The position numbers and the translations under genes were made by a program. From Isoetes taiwanensis (taxonomy: Eukaryota; Streptophyta; Lycopodiopsida; Isoetales; Isoetaceae), in assembly GCA_021234155.1 (NCBI GenBank), contig JAJEKV010000034.1:744001-808000 (forward strand): a DNA stretch of 64,000 nucleotides. The letters run 5' to 3'. The notes beneath the pieces are model-generated. The model saw only the letters and a list, made by a program, of their open reading frames with translations. It was not told the origin of the DNA and did not search any database. Below, piece by piece: positions 34,358 to 46,800 of the stretch. Positions within the stretch are counted from its first letter, which is position 1. Each line of letters opens with the position of its first letter.

Positions 34358-35616
34358 ATGGCCGCAAGTATTGATGCTGTTGCTTACGCCAATCATTCAC
34401 AAACTCAAAATTCTATGATCCTTTATGCCAGATCCACGCTTGTGAACGTCATTCACAAATTAAATTTGCCTCCTCGTTGCAATATCTTTCGAGTTGCCGA
34501 TTTGGGTTGCGCATCAGGGCCCAATTGTTTGGCCAACATGCAATTTATTGTAGAGACACTTATCCATCATTTTGGGACGGACTGCTTACCTGAAATCCAA
34601 ACCTTCTTCTGTGATTTGCCTGGCAACGATTTCAACCACTTGATTCGTCAATGGAATTCTAGCTACAGAGGTAATACAACATCATTTTTTTCCGCAGTAC
34701 CAGGATCAGTCTACGGAAGACTATTTCCTAAATCCACACTCAATCTAGTTTTCTCATCATTTTGTATCCAGTTTCTCTCTCAAGTAAGTATTCTGATCTT
34801 CACTCATCCATTATGTTTCACTAATTTCTTCTCTCTAAAGACTCAAGTTTGCATCGATTTAGGTTCCTCCAACAGTTTTTGATCCAAAATCTCCTGCTTA
34901 TAATAAGGGGAGGATTTGGTTACTTGAGCAAGGATCAAACGAGGCTCCTGGCCTAGCATATGCTCAACAATGGATGCAAGATATGGTTTTATTTTTTAGA
35001 TGTAGAAGTGATGAAATGGTTCCTGGTGCTATGATGATGTTAATTTGTGTAGCTCGTCCAGAAGGTAACCCTCCTCATTGTCAGTTGGATGAGAATACTA
35101 CCCTCACAAATATCCAAACTGCATGGCAGCAATTGATCCATGAGGTAACCTGATGTTTTCTCTTTGTTTCTTTCTTTAGTATATGTATATATTAATGATG
35201 AAGATTTGATTACCCAAATGTATATTATCTTGCAGGGGATAATAGATGAACATACTATAGATAGTTTTAATCTCCCTCTTTACTTTTTTAATATCCAAGA
35301 GATTAGAGATGTGATAGACCAATGCCCAGAGTTGGAGATTCAAAGCTTAGAATATGCAAATGAGAATCTGGGGGAGAATTATTGGCACCAATATAGTCTT
35401 GATCCAACCCTATTTGCACATAAGCAACAGGAATTCTATCGAAGTTTATTCGGTACTGCTATAGAGGAGCATGTTGGAAAACAAAATTGTAAATGCATTT
35501 TTGAAAGGTTTGGAGAGCTCGTGAAGAAGGCATTAGAGAGTCAAACACATTGGAATGCTAAATGGGTAATGTCAATGGAGACCATTATCGTGGTGGTTTC
35601 TAAGAAATCGATTTGA
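34358..35616 (+). CDS. SABATH-family carboxyl methyltransferase, copy A (intact, three exons)
   Basis: The product would transfer a methyl group from S-adenosylmethionine to a carboxyl group (or a ring nitrogen) of a small molecule such as a plant acid. The family acts in the cytosol. Exons are 34358-34783, 34863-35144 and 35236-35616, with CAA-GTAAGT, TTTAG-G, GAG-GTAACC and TTGCAG-G splice sites. The joined frame is 362 residues, the usual SABATH length. Visible motifs are YANHSQTQ (9-17), the SAM-binding DLGCASGPN (48-56), DLPGNDFN (86-93), PGSVYGRLFP (115-124) and FNLPLYFF in exon 3. Positions 138-139 are Gln-Phe where copies B and C have His-Trp, and the family normally uses that Trp to hold the substrate carboxylate. 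The substrate is therefore unpredictable. The ATG at 34358 fits the family start. An in-frame ATG at 34142 would add 72 residues that look unlike the family. Confidence 0.85.
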
Positions 35617-36616
35617 TTCTTTTGCCCTTCAAATTAGATGGATTCTATAGAAATTATGTCTATGGTTCAAAAGATACATCATCTATCATCTGGATCTATT
35701 ATAGCTTCACATGATTCCTTTTTACTCAATTTCTAATTGTATTAAATGGTTGTAATTTTGTTCATTTTCTCTAATTAGGAGAGGAATTCTAGAAAATTCT
35801 AGAGACTAGCTATTTCATTATTTATACTCTACATTCTAGATAACTCCTCATTAGCCACTCATGGTCCTCCCCTATCACTGTCTATGCCTATTTTTCCTTC
35901 ATGCTCAAGTGTCAAGTCTCTTTCTCTGATAATAGAGTAGGGCGGTCAAATATTAATATTAATTTTGGTAAGTTTTTTTATTTTCTTGTTTTAGTATATC
36001 TTATTTCCTGTGCACTTTGATTTTCTATTGTTGATTTCTTATCTTGTAAGTTATTTAAGGCTTTGAAACGATTCAGAGCATGTGCTAGTCCATTTGCCAA
36101 GATGATATCCAGCCTTTGCATTTCCTCATTTATAAATCGAATGGATCTCCTCTCTTGCCATATCAGGGCCCTATTCTGGTGGATGTTCTATTCTCAACTT
36201 TGTTTTTTTTTTTTACAAGAAAGTTTTTTAGCGCACCAGTCCAACCAAGCCTATGGCCTTTTCTTGAATTCTAGCCTATCTACGTGTCTCTTCCACATCA
36301 GCAAAAATCTGACGTGGCATTATTTAAAACCATCGGATCTATAATTTTGTGAATCTACAGTCCTGAAAATTAGATAAAGGCTTGAAATTAATACACGAAG
36401 ATGGCAATCATCGCCAATCGACCGAGATAGCAAGATTATAAGCCAATGATTTATTGCCAGAAGTCTTCACTTTCGATTTGAGCTTGAGAGCCGGACTTCT
36501 GAGCTCTGCAAACTCGTGAGAATTTGCTCTAGCAAATAAAAACTTGCTTGCAGGCTGAGCCATGTGTGTTAAGCAAACGAACCCTTGCCTTAGCTCTAAA
36601 AAGAAAGGTGAGCACA
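35617..36616 (+). repeat. Segmental duplication: 3' flank of SABATH copy A
   Basis: Sequence after the stop (GATTCTATAGAAATTATGTC, GGAGAGGAATTCTAGAAAATT, AGGGCGGTCAAATATTAATA and others, to about 36430) matches 53083-53842, 58386-59030 and 60478-61290. The last part (about 36450-36616) matches 61818-61991 instead. Four copies of this flank are therefore in the window. Confidence 0.9.
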
Positions 36617-39600
36617 TCTTCTTTTTTATTTTGGGAGAGCTTTGATATGTGTGCCAAGGAACGCCGCATGTAACGCCGCATGCGGCGTTCCCTTCATCTT
36701 GCGGCCTCTCTGCAGGATCGAAGTTCCCCTGGAACCAGTTGACAAAATTAAGTGCAAGTTTTGAAATGGCCCGCCAGCATTCAATGAGAAAGTCTAGAAG
36801 AAAGGAAGAATCCAGATGGCTTGGTTCTATACGAAATTTATGCTGAGCTTTCTCCAACGTCTCATTCGGCGCCTATCTCATTTGTTTGATTCGGTGCCCA
36901 TCTCATTTGGCACTCAGCTTTGTCGGCTTGGAAACGTGAGTAGAGAACCGGCGGATCTGCAGGTATACACAGCTTTGGAATGACTTTGATGGTGGCTTTG
37001 CTCAGGATTTTTTGTTCTGATCTTCCTTCTGGAGCCGAGCTTGGAAGGTTTCTCATTGCTTTCATTTGATCATTTGTGCTTGAGTTGGGTCAGATATTGC
37101 TAGAAAACTAACGGTAACATTTTTTTCTTAGGATTTCCAGGATTCAAAGCTTCCGATTTGTTCTTCTCTTGCTTCTGCAAATACGAAATAATCAAATCAC
37201 TATGCATGTTCTGCGATTTTAATTGGTAAGATTGCATCAGTTCAGAAATGACTGTTTTGGTCATGTTGCTTATTTGAAAAATATTTTGGCATAAGTTGGA
37301 GTTGCTGCAGCTTGGCATCCAGTCGTACATCTGATTGAAAGCTACCCAATACAATATCTGACATCCAGTTCACACATCCAGTCATAGAATATCTGACAGA
37401 AATTATGCTGACAGAAATTCTGGTAATATGTTTATGCCTCTTCTCTTTCTTAGTGTTGGAGTAAATCTTTATCTTCTTTACAAGAAAATGTGCATGTAAA
37501 AAAGACTGTACCAGTTTGCATGTTGTAGATAATTCCATTCAGGAAGATTATTTTCGATGAGGTCTCAATTACACTCGAATATACATGTCAATAATATCAT
37601 GTAGCATACCCAGTTACTCTGATAAGCCATGCACATCAAAATCTGGGGAGATGCAATTGAAACATGGCTCTGGCAGAAGCGATTCGAAAAATATGAGGAA
37701 GTCTGCATTCTTCATCATCGAACAGAATCCAAGAAGAAAATCCAGCTTTTATTTGTGGCCAAATCCACAGGCCTTTGCTTTGAGGGGATTCCATTGTTGT
37801 ATTGAGGGGATGTATTTTGCTAATGTTTGTTATAAGAGTGAATGTCTTTAAATATTATTTGAATTAAAATTTTGTTTTGCTTCCTCAAATTGCATATTGC
37901 TTCTGATTTTGCGGGGTTGCAGCCTTATTACTTACACTCGACCAGAGGTTGTTGCTGAAGAGGTATATCTTTATTGTGGTAATATCTTTATACCTCTTCT
38001 CTTTCTTGAATGTTGGAGTAAATCTTTATATTCAGTTTGCCATTTTATCTTAAGTTTGCATGTAAATAGGGTGTACCAGTTTTCCTGTTGTAGATAATTC
38101 CATTTGTAGCACAAGCAGGGAAGAGGGATTTAGATTCATAATATGGCGCCCCTTCCATCTTTAGCTCATGTCTATATCCAGTTCTTTTGCAATGGAACTG
38201 AATTTATTGCCATGTAACTTAAATCTATGTGCACTTTTGAAGCTGAAACATGTGAATGGAAGGACGTGCACAATTAGATTTATATGTTCATGCTTTCTTA
38301 TTGACTCAGATCTGCATCAGAACCTAAATCTAGCTCACGTAAGTATGAATTAACTGCAGACTTACGCATATTTTTAAAGGAGAATAAACCACGGTACCGA
38401 TGTACCAGTGTACTGATGTGAATGGATTCGTCACTCTACTTACTCTATCAAAAAGTTATATTTGAATCATGAGGATGGAGGGTGGCTGCGAGCAGACCTC
38501 TAAATTTAGCTAGCGCCACACTCCCATTTACATGCTTCTATTATAATCTTTAGTGTCCTGAAATTTTCTAAATTTAAAACACATATTGCTGCAGCATCTC
38601 CTGCAATGGATACAACTGCATGAACCTGGGCATTGTGAGCATCGATTTTGTAATATGGGCAAGCAAACGATGGTAAGCATTTTTTCTCTTCGCTCATGAT
38701 GCTAGCTATATAGAATGCCAAGGTTCATTCTTTGTTATTCTGTTTGTAGATCCTTGCAAGAGTTGTCTAACATAACAGATTCAAGATGTGGATTTGACAT
38801 GGGTCTATGAGCTTGATCAATGATTCTTACTACCAACTGGAGCACTTTCTCTAGCGAGGCTACTTTGACTGTTGAAATTTCTGCACTACAAGCACCGCTA
38901 GGTATTTACAGTTCAATAACCATCTTAGTTTAAATTATCATTTCGTACTTTTGTTGTATAGGAGGATTAAAATCTTTGGAGCAGTGGCTTTCTAACAAGC
39001 ATTGTTGTTTCATCTCTGCAGGAACACCACGCAAGCAACTATAGCATTTGAAGATATGTCAGCAAGCAAGTGTTTCAAGCAACGCCATGCCCCTTGAATT
39101 TCTATGCATAAATGAAACATGTGTTTTGTTTTCAAATCAAATAGGTTTTTCTGTGTGCCCATGTCCAGTACATTGAATCAACATATTTTTTTCCTAGATT
39201 CTTTGTCCTCATAACCAAACATTAGGAGGGTAAGTTTGTTTGCTTCTTTATTTTCTATGCTTTCTGATACAAATTTTTGCAGGGTGTAGGAATCACTTGG
39301 CTTAGTTCCACATTCGTATAGAGAAGTCATAGAGCCAAGTTTCATGCAAGAATAAGTTTTAGGAACTTCATTGTGAACATAGTGGTTGTTATATTTCTCC
39401 ATGTGTTGGGAATTTAAGATTTCGATTTGCAGAGCCACAGTTCTGGGTGGAGAGATCTTCCAAGGTAATGAATGTTCCAACAACATTTCTTTTTGAGTGG
39501 CAACATCTTTTTGTTAATCCTCTATGCCCCTTATGGATCTTTCTATTTTTTTTTCAAGAGCTTAGCTCCTTTTATAATTAAGCTTGCAAACTGATTGTTA

Positions 39601-41498
39601 AGCATTTTGGCATGATTACATGCTAGATATTTATTTTGCTGCAGGTTTCTACCTTGGTACTGTCGAGCATTACAACTGGGAGGGCTAATCTGTAGCAATA
39701 TTAAATACAACATTGAGTCCAATGTAAGATGAGCTGATTCCTTTTTGTACTTTTTTGTCCTTCATTTGGCTACTTGCAGAGAAAAACTGCATGTGAATCA
39801 TGTTAGATATTTATCTAAATGTGGATCATGTGTATATCTGCACTTTTGTCGAGACTTAGATTGCACAACAAAGTTATTGCATTTTCAAAGTGGGTTGCAG
39901 TAGTACGATAAAGGTATCTCCATATGGCACATTTCAAAAGAGCATATATAACATAGCTTTGCAATAGCTATTGTAGCTATAACTTTTATTCTCTTATTTA
40001 TGGGCAAACCTGATATACACTACATAGAAGGTTGCCCAATTAGATGCATCTATTTCTACCTAGGCCTGTATATACCTGTACCATAGCCTACACGGATCCA
40101 GAGTGTCAACAATGCCCATGTGATGGCAAAACAAGATGTGAAGGCAAAGATGAAGATGCTCACCTTCATCTTTCTCTAGATCTCAGTCCTATATATCTAT
40201 GTCGGGTTGTAGACATGGTAAGCACCATCCAATATTTCTTCTCTTTCTTTTCCTTCCCTTTTCAAGTTTGTCTGCAATGAGTCATGTAATTAGCAAGCAA
40301 AGGCAGAAAAGTCACTGCAATCAGAAAACCTACTGATGCCATTGGTAGAAAATGCTTGATTACATGATCAGAAAAAAAAAATAGCTACTAATATGAATCT
40401 GGCAGAAATGGCAAGATGCGATTTGCATAGTAAAAACACAGGATCTTTTTGCAAACCCTGAGCTGATTTTTATGAAGAAAGATGCATTATGATGCAACCA
40501 GATCCTGGAAGAAAATGCTTGAGTTGAAAATTATGATGTTCCTTAGCACTGCAATTTATGTACTTTGTTCCGGCTGACCGAGATCTTCTTTTAAAATTGA
40601 ATGTGAACGTCCTGTTTGCAGTTCACGCTACAAGACGAATTTAATGTTTCTGGCTTTAATGCAATCGTGAACATGAATTGTTTTTACATTTTACATAAAT
40701 TGATGTAATGAATTTAGCTATTAAACTACTTCAAGAATGCAACAATTTGGATGCCGTAAGTTTTGTATCTACAATTGAGATTTATGAATTGACACATAGA
40801 TGAATATATTTTTCCAAAATTGGATGTAAAACATAAAAGGCCCAAACTTTAAAGACTAACTAGCATGAGTTGAGATGAAATTCAAAGTCAGTAGTCATAC
40901 ACACTTAAACATCAAAAGATTTATCACCCAATACAATAACAACAATTGCATCAAAATTTGTCACATCTACAAACTTCTATATTATATTGTGGTGCTGCTA
41001 CTGTATATGCTGTTGATATCCTACACTTATTATTTTTTAACTTTCTTTCCATGTCTCAATATTTATATGGCAACATATATTATCAACGTGTTCTTTATGC
41101 CCGGTTGTGTGCATTTTTCCTGTTTGCATTTTACCAGATTCAGCATCTCCTGACGTTTATTGACCTGTCAGCCTCACAAGTGAGCTTCACATCAAGCCGA
41201 CTAGGTTCTTCATGATGTGGATCCATTGAGGCTGACGAACATAATCTCTATTCACACCTTAAATATTTTGTATTTGTGTGTAGACCCAATATATTTATGT
41301 AAGACTTTGTTTGAACTTCATGGTATGTGTACATTTTAAAGATAAAGTTCGTTCTCCATCTATATGTGTCTATTGCACCTAAACATATATTGCCTTAAAT
41401 GCATTGCGCATTTTTCATGATATAACCATGACTAACGCACATTGATGCCTTCACACGTCCACGACCAATGCCCGGCATCGCCGGGCACACGTTTCTAG
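36617..41498 (+). mobile_element. Helitron, non-autonomous, 4.88 kb, with exact ends
   Basis: The 5' end is TCTTCTTTTTTATTTTGG after an A (36616). The 3' end is a 17-nt hairpin GCCCGGC-ATC-GCCGGGC (41470-41486), eight bases, then CTAG (41495-41498) followed by T. This is the Helitron signature: 5'-TC, a subterminal hairpin, CTRR, and insertion between A and T without duplication. The duplicated flank gives the empty site. Joining 36616 to 41499 gives GAGCACATCCAATTTGG, and the unfilled copy at 61986-62000 reads GAGCACTTCCAATTTGG. No Rep/helicase coding was found inside, only short frames, so it must have been moved by another element's proteins. Whether it carries captured gene fragments is not clear by eye. 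Confidence 0.85.
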
Positions 41499-41938
41499 TC
41501 CAATTTGGTTGTTGATGTTTTCCGTCTTCTATCAAAGAGGTGTAGCTCGGATTCAATAGTTTGTTGCTTAATTGTGTAATCAAATTCAATATTCTTACAT
41601 ATGCACATGGCCGGTAGTTCAAAATGTTACAAAAGTTTTGAGAAAGTGTCTATGGGTTTCTAACAGATGCAAAGTCTTCATAATCAGTTCATAATCGATC
41701 AAGTCGCCCATTTTGAGCATGTCGGATTTGGATATAATTAGAATCGGAAGCAGCTGCCTGTAATATGCCCATGCATCCAAATGCTCTGATTTCAAGGGAA
41801 GAACAAAAACCATCTTAGTGTGAATGCATTACCTTCTTATATGAGACTGCATAGCAGAACCACATGACACAAATATCGATCTAGAGAATCACTGGATCCA
41901 GAGAACTGAGCTTCTGCAACGCAGATGTATGACTTTTT
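41499..41938 (+). repeat. Segmental duplication continuing after the Helitron
   Basis: Matches 61992-62422 at roughly 93%, with small indels. A minus-strand frame at 41619-41813 (MVFVLPLKSEHLDA) is disrupted in the other copy, so there is no clear coding constraint. Together with 36450-36616 it forms one unit equal to 61818-62422. Confidence 0.85.
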
Positions 41939-43783
41939 TCTTGAAATCACACTGCACTAACATGTAGGTAGGCCATCTGTTTCAAATGATTAGCTGCATT
42001 TCAATCATATTTATTCTAGATGCATATAAGTATGTTGCTTCTGAGACAAAACCATAATGCTACCAAGAGAACCATCTAATTCACCTGCCTTTCTTAGAAG
42101 ATTGATGGTGCAACTGTAATGCTCCAATTGGGAAAGATGCAATGATCATATCCTTATCAAGCTGCAATTGAATCTGCAAAATAGTTCTTGTGAAAACATT
42201 TTGAATGAGTTCAAAGGCCACAGATAAAAAAATGACCTTCATGTGAAGCTCTTCAAACCAAAAGGGCATATTTCAAGACTCAAAAAGCAAGGAGCTTTCA
42301 AAGTTGCATAATTGCAAAAACTGACTTACAAAAACTCAACAATAGTAGTTCCAAATAATTCAAGCTTCTGAATAGGTTGGAGATATAGAAAGCTACTCTA
42401 TGGAATACTGGCCATCAGAATGGATAGAATCGATATATAAACCAATCGTTGCAACAATCAATTGTTAGTGTTTATTACAATGGCATCCAAAAATTGTACA
42501 TTGAATGAAGTCAATCTTAGGCTCAACTTACCTGGAACATTTTCCCTCTCCTCTACATCAGAAGGGGAGGGGGGAAGGGGGGGAAGGGAGAGGAAAAAGA
42601 AATCCCATCATCTTCTTGAGACACCATTATAAAAGAGCCTTCGTGAAAGATGAAAAATGGCCTCAAAAAAGGGTGCTTTTGGATACAAGCAGTTAGGTAT
42701 TTTGGCCACATGCCATATTAACAAAGCAAGGTTGTCCACCTTCGAAGGTCAGTCTCATGTTAGGCCGTATATTTGGCCATGGTGGCAAGGCTATTGGGGA
42801 TCTATGTAACTAAATTCAATATGGTAGAGGGTTTGCCAAAATGAGCTCTTGCAATTCTTAACTAGGACATTCCAGATTTGGAGCATTTAATTGCTTAAAA
42901 ACTATATCTTGTCCTCTCTCTCTTTCTCTAAGTGAAATACATATCACTGAGAACCACAATCTATCAAGATGAGATCTACTTGTATTTACCAAGAGGATGA
43001 TAGCAGCATTCCTATAAAATTCCTCAACATTCTTATGCTACAAATCTGAATGTCCTCCTGAAGGTCTTACTAATTATGCAATATTCTGCATGGCTTGCGC
43101 ACTACATCCATCAATTGTCATAATCAGAGGATAGAATTTTTAAAGGTCATTCTATCAAACACCTTCTTCTTCTTCTTCTATTTGTAAGAAGAAGAAAAAA
43201 CCGTTCAATGTATAAAAACATAAGGATTGCATATCAAAAACGTAAGGAGGAGGAAGGTAAATGATGCCTTACTCACAAAGTATTCATCTGAAAGAAAAAA
43301 ACTTAGATTAAAGAAAAATTTGAAAAAATAAAAAACACTGAATCGGAGTTTCGAGAGCCACCATGTGATTGAGAGGTCGATCAGGTAAGGTCGGATTTAA
43401 GCCCGATGCACTCGCATCAAACATGAAACACAGCCAAAACTACCTTTTACCATCTCAAATCAATCTAAACCAGCCAAAATGGTACACAAACAAACTGGTA
43501 AATCAACGGTTCAAAATAAGGTAATAAAAATCAACGTGCAAGATCGCCCACAAACTATCATCTTATTTCGACTTTAGTATTATATATAGATCCTTGTGTT
43601 CCTTGCCTCCCTCAGGAGTTCCCAATATTTTAGATTGACAATATGGTAAAGGAAAACCAAAAAACTTTAAGATGTAGTCAATGGTTGGTAGTGCTAACCA
43701 TCTAATTGTTTGAAAAAGGCCTAAAAAATTCACCAAATTGAATACTTAATTTATAGATGGCAACAATGTATTTTACTAGTATA
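41939..43783. other. Non-coding stretch
   Basis: No gene recognised. A short CTT/AAG microsatellite with a hairpin-like arrangement lies at about 43162-43198, and a G-rich run at 42563-42592. Confidence 0.4.
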
Positions 43784-43811
43784 CTAGTTATGGTGCCCGG
43801 CGTTGCCGGGC
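43784..43811 (-). mobile_element. Helitron 3' terminus, minus strand
   Basis: On the minus strand the order is hairpin GCCCGGC-AAC-GCCGGGC (43795-43811), seven bases ACCATAA, CTAG (43784-43787), then T. It is nearly the same end as the Helitron at 41498. The element would extend to the right, but I could not find its 5'-TC end because no empty site is available. Its length is therefore open. Confidence 0.7.
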
Positions 43812-46800
43812 CTAGTAACGATTTGAAGTGGTGGCTCTTTATTTGCAAGGGGCAAGGGTAATGGAGGAACTTTTATATGTTGAATGTGATCTATGCGCCA
43901 ATTGATGAGCTATTATGCTTTCATGTGGTTACCTTGATGGTAGTGGATGTGTTTTTGTGGCCTATGTGAATGGGCTAGTTGGGGCGAAGTAAGGTTTGAT
44001 GCAGTGATATGTGTTTGAAATGTTAACGATGTGGTAGATGATATCAATTCTATTCTAAGAAACAAATGCAAAAACGAAGTATATACATTGATATCAATTC
44101 TATTGTAAGGAACAATTGCGGAAACGAAGTATATACATTGGAAGTGACGAAGATAAATAATTATAGAGCAACTCCACGCAGTTTTTTCTTTGTGCCGTGA
44201 AAATGTCAAAGAAAGCTATTCATTGTAGTTGGAATGAAGTGAAGAGAGACGATCGACCATGGAGTTTGAGTAGCAATGTTGCTGTTTGTGCCTTCTGCAA
44301 AGATATATTTGAATATGCATGGTGTTGTTACATTGCATAGCAAGTGTTGATGATGATGACGATCCTATGTCCTTTGAAAATGACAACATTAGAACGTCAG
44401 AATTTAGAAGAAAGTAGAAGCAATAAAATTTGGCAAGTAACTAATGTATGGTCTTTTGCATTTTTATGATATGCATGCTGAAATATAAGAGGAAATGCCT
44501 ATCTAGATAGGATGGGATTTTGAGAAGCTAAAACCTGTGTAGAAGCATCAGGATGGTCTTGTTGCAATAATGACATTCATTTTCATTATAGCTGTAATCC
44601 ATCATAAAATTTGTTGTCAAGCAGCAATCTAAACTAAGAAATAGTATGGAGTGAATAATGTATATCATACCATTGATAAGGGAAGAAGTGCTTAGAATAT
44701 CAGTTAACCTATCTTCGTTGAATTCTAGCATGTAATCTGTGTGAAAGACAGGTATATAGATGTTGTAAGTATATAAGGTAAGCAGATACTCAGTGAGAAG
44801 AAAAGAGCGTACCTGCACATCTAAAAATCTGAAACTGCATGAGATACAGTTTAATCAACACCTTTCATTTCTTAGTTTTGGATGTGAAGCAAAAAGAGCA
44901 ATTTAGCATGGCAAAATGTTTGAAACACAGTGCAAAATAGTCTGCAAACAAAGATAACCTTAAAAATGAAGTCCTGATTGACCTGCAAATCAAATGCACG
45001 ATTCAAACTGCAGCTTCTTGTGCATTGTAGAAGTTGTGTTTGGCAAACACTTGCTACTTCAAACCTGGGCATTCAAAATAAGAACAAAGTTAGAGCCAGA
45101 TCTTCACACAAAAGTAGACACAAAAAGCAATGCAGCATGTCTTGATGAGAATGCGATGATTTGGTCATTAAACAATAGAGGAGAATACTTTGCAGCAATT
45201 ACATTAGGTTTAGAAATTTTTTTCGTCTAGTCTATTGTGCATAATCGTAAAAAATATGTACATATAGAACGGAAGTCATGGATTGCATGGTTCGAAGGAA
45301 AGCCTATTTAGTTGTAGTCATTAAGCAGAGTTGAGCTGGTTCCGCCACAGGGTAAGCCAGCATGCCTGAGGCCTGCGTCGAAGCCATACTGGCTGTGCTC
45401 TGACTATTTCTGAAAGAGCTGTGAAGGCTGTTCCTGATTCGTCTACTTTGTCATGCAAAGTTCAAAGAGTTAGCTTCTTTGGCTGTCACATGAAGAGTAT
45501 AGAAATTGGTGAAGAGCAAACTCATCAAACAAAGATCTAACAACTACCAATGAAATAGAAAAGAAATAAACACTTAGATGAATTATATCATGGAATGCAG
45601 GGAGTATTTGATCATGCTAGGTGCAACAGACATCATATTATATCAAGTATTAACTGCATATTGTTGTGCATGGGCAGATATTACACCAAATATATTCTGT
45701 GATTGGTAGAGTAGTTGATACACGTGAAGCATTCATAGGTTTTAAAAAATGTCTAGTGACTTCCAGCAACCAAAACGTAGAGGAATCATCTTTAGCTGAT
45801 GTCAATAGAAGAGCTTTAAAGATGTTTGCCAAAGCTCATAAAGAAATGGTGTATGGTTTCATGAGTGTCAAGATACTATAACTTGTAGGAAGACTAAGTG
45901 AAAGAAGCCCCATTGATCTACACTAATGCAACATGTGAAGTCCTAGTATGAAAACCAGATTATCAAAGAAGCAAGCATTAAGAATGGCAAAGACCCGAAA
46001 AGGCAGAGAGATCACATGGCAACAATAAAGAACAGAGGAATGGAATGATCAGCTGTACCTGGTTGGCTGCTTGTAGATTCTTTTGGCGTGACCAGAAACA
46101 TTGGAAACTATTCTTGAGGAAGATCCAATGCTTAGCAACATTTGGGCTTTTAAATGGATGTTAAAAATATTAGAGATATATGTCCTATATCTCTAACTCC
46201 AAAGGAGAAACCATACCGAGCTTTCCAAGCAGGTTGTCCTTCAAGTTTGTGACAACATCTTAGAACTGTGTTGAAGAATTGAAACACTGAAACATTGTAG
46301 GAAGTTTCCTTACATATTGAAACATGGAGCTTGCGTTATCTGGATGTAGATTAGATGCCTAGGACCTCCCTGCAAGTTGTACATGAATATTTATTCCTAC
46401 CATCAGTTTTATTTTAACTCCCTTGCTTGTATTTGAATAGGAGCAGGCTACTCATGAGAAATGGCATTTTCAGCAGTAATATTTCAAACAATTGTTGACA
46501 ACGTACAACACAATGCAAGTCCACAACATATTCAACTTGATGCTGGCATGCAGCATAGATACGCTTTATTTTCTACCGTGCTCTCCTGTGTGTGACTCCC
46601 AAGGACATCATCTTTGTTTTTCTTACTACCCTGCTACAAATATCTTTTATCATACAATATAAACCATTGGATGTTTCAGTTTCATCCATGGTCAGGGATG
46701 GGATGCCTTAGTTGTAGCAATGGTGCTAAATGTTTTATGTATTGACCAGCTATTAGTTAAGTTTGAGCTTTATATTCATTATCTTGCTAACATAAGGCTA

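Noticed and set aside
35164-35235. Frame running through intron 2 of SABATH copy A into exon 3
   Set aside because: Both splice sites are good and the family has no such insert. The intron simply lacks stops in that phase.
36408-36857. 149-codon minus-strand frame
   Set aside because: It crosses the exact Helitron boundary at 36616/36617, so it cannot be an ancestral gene. The conserved part occurs in a duplicated non-coding flank.
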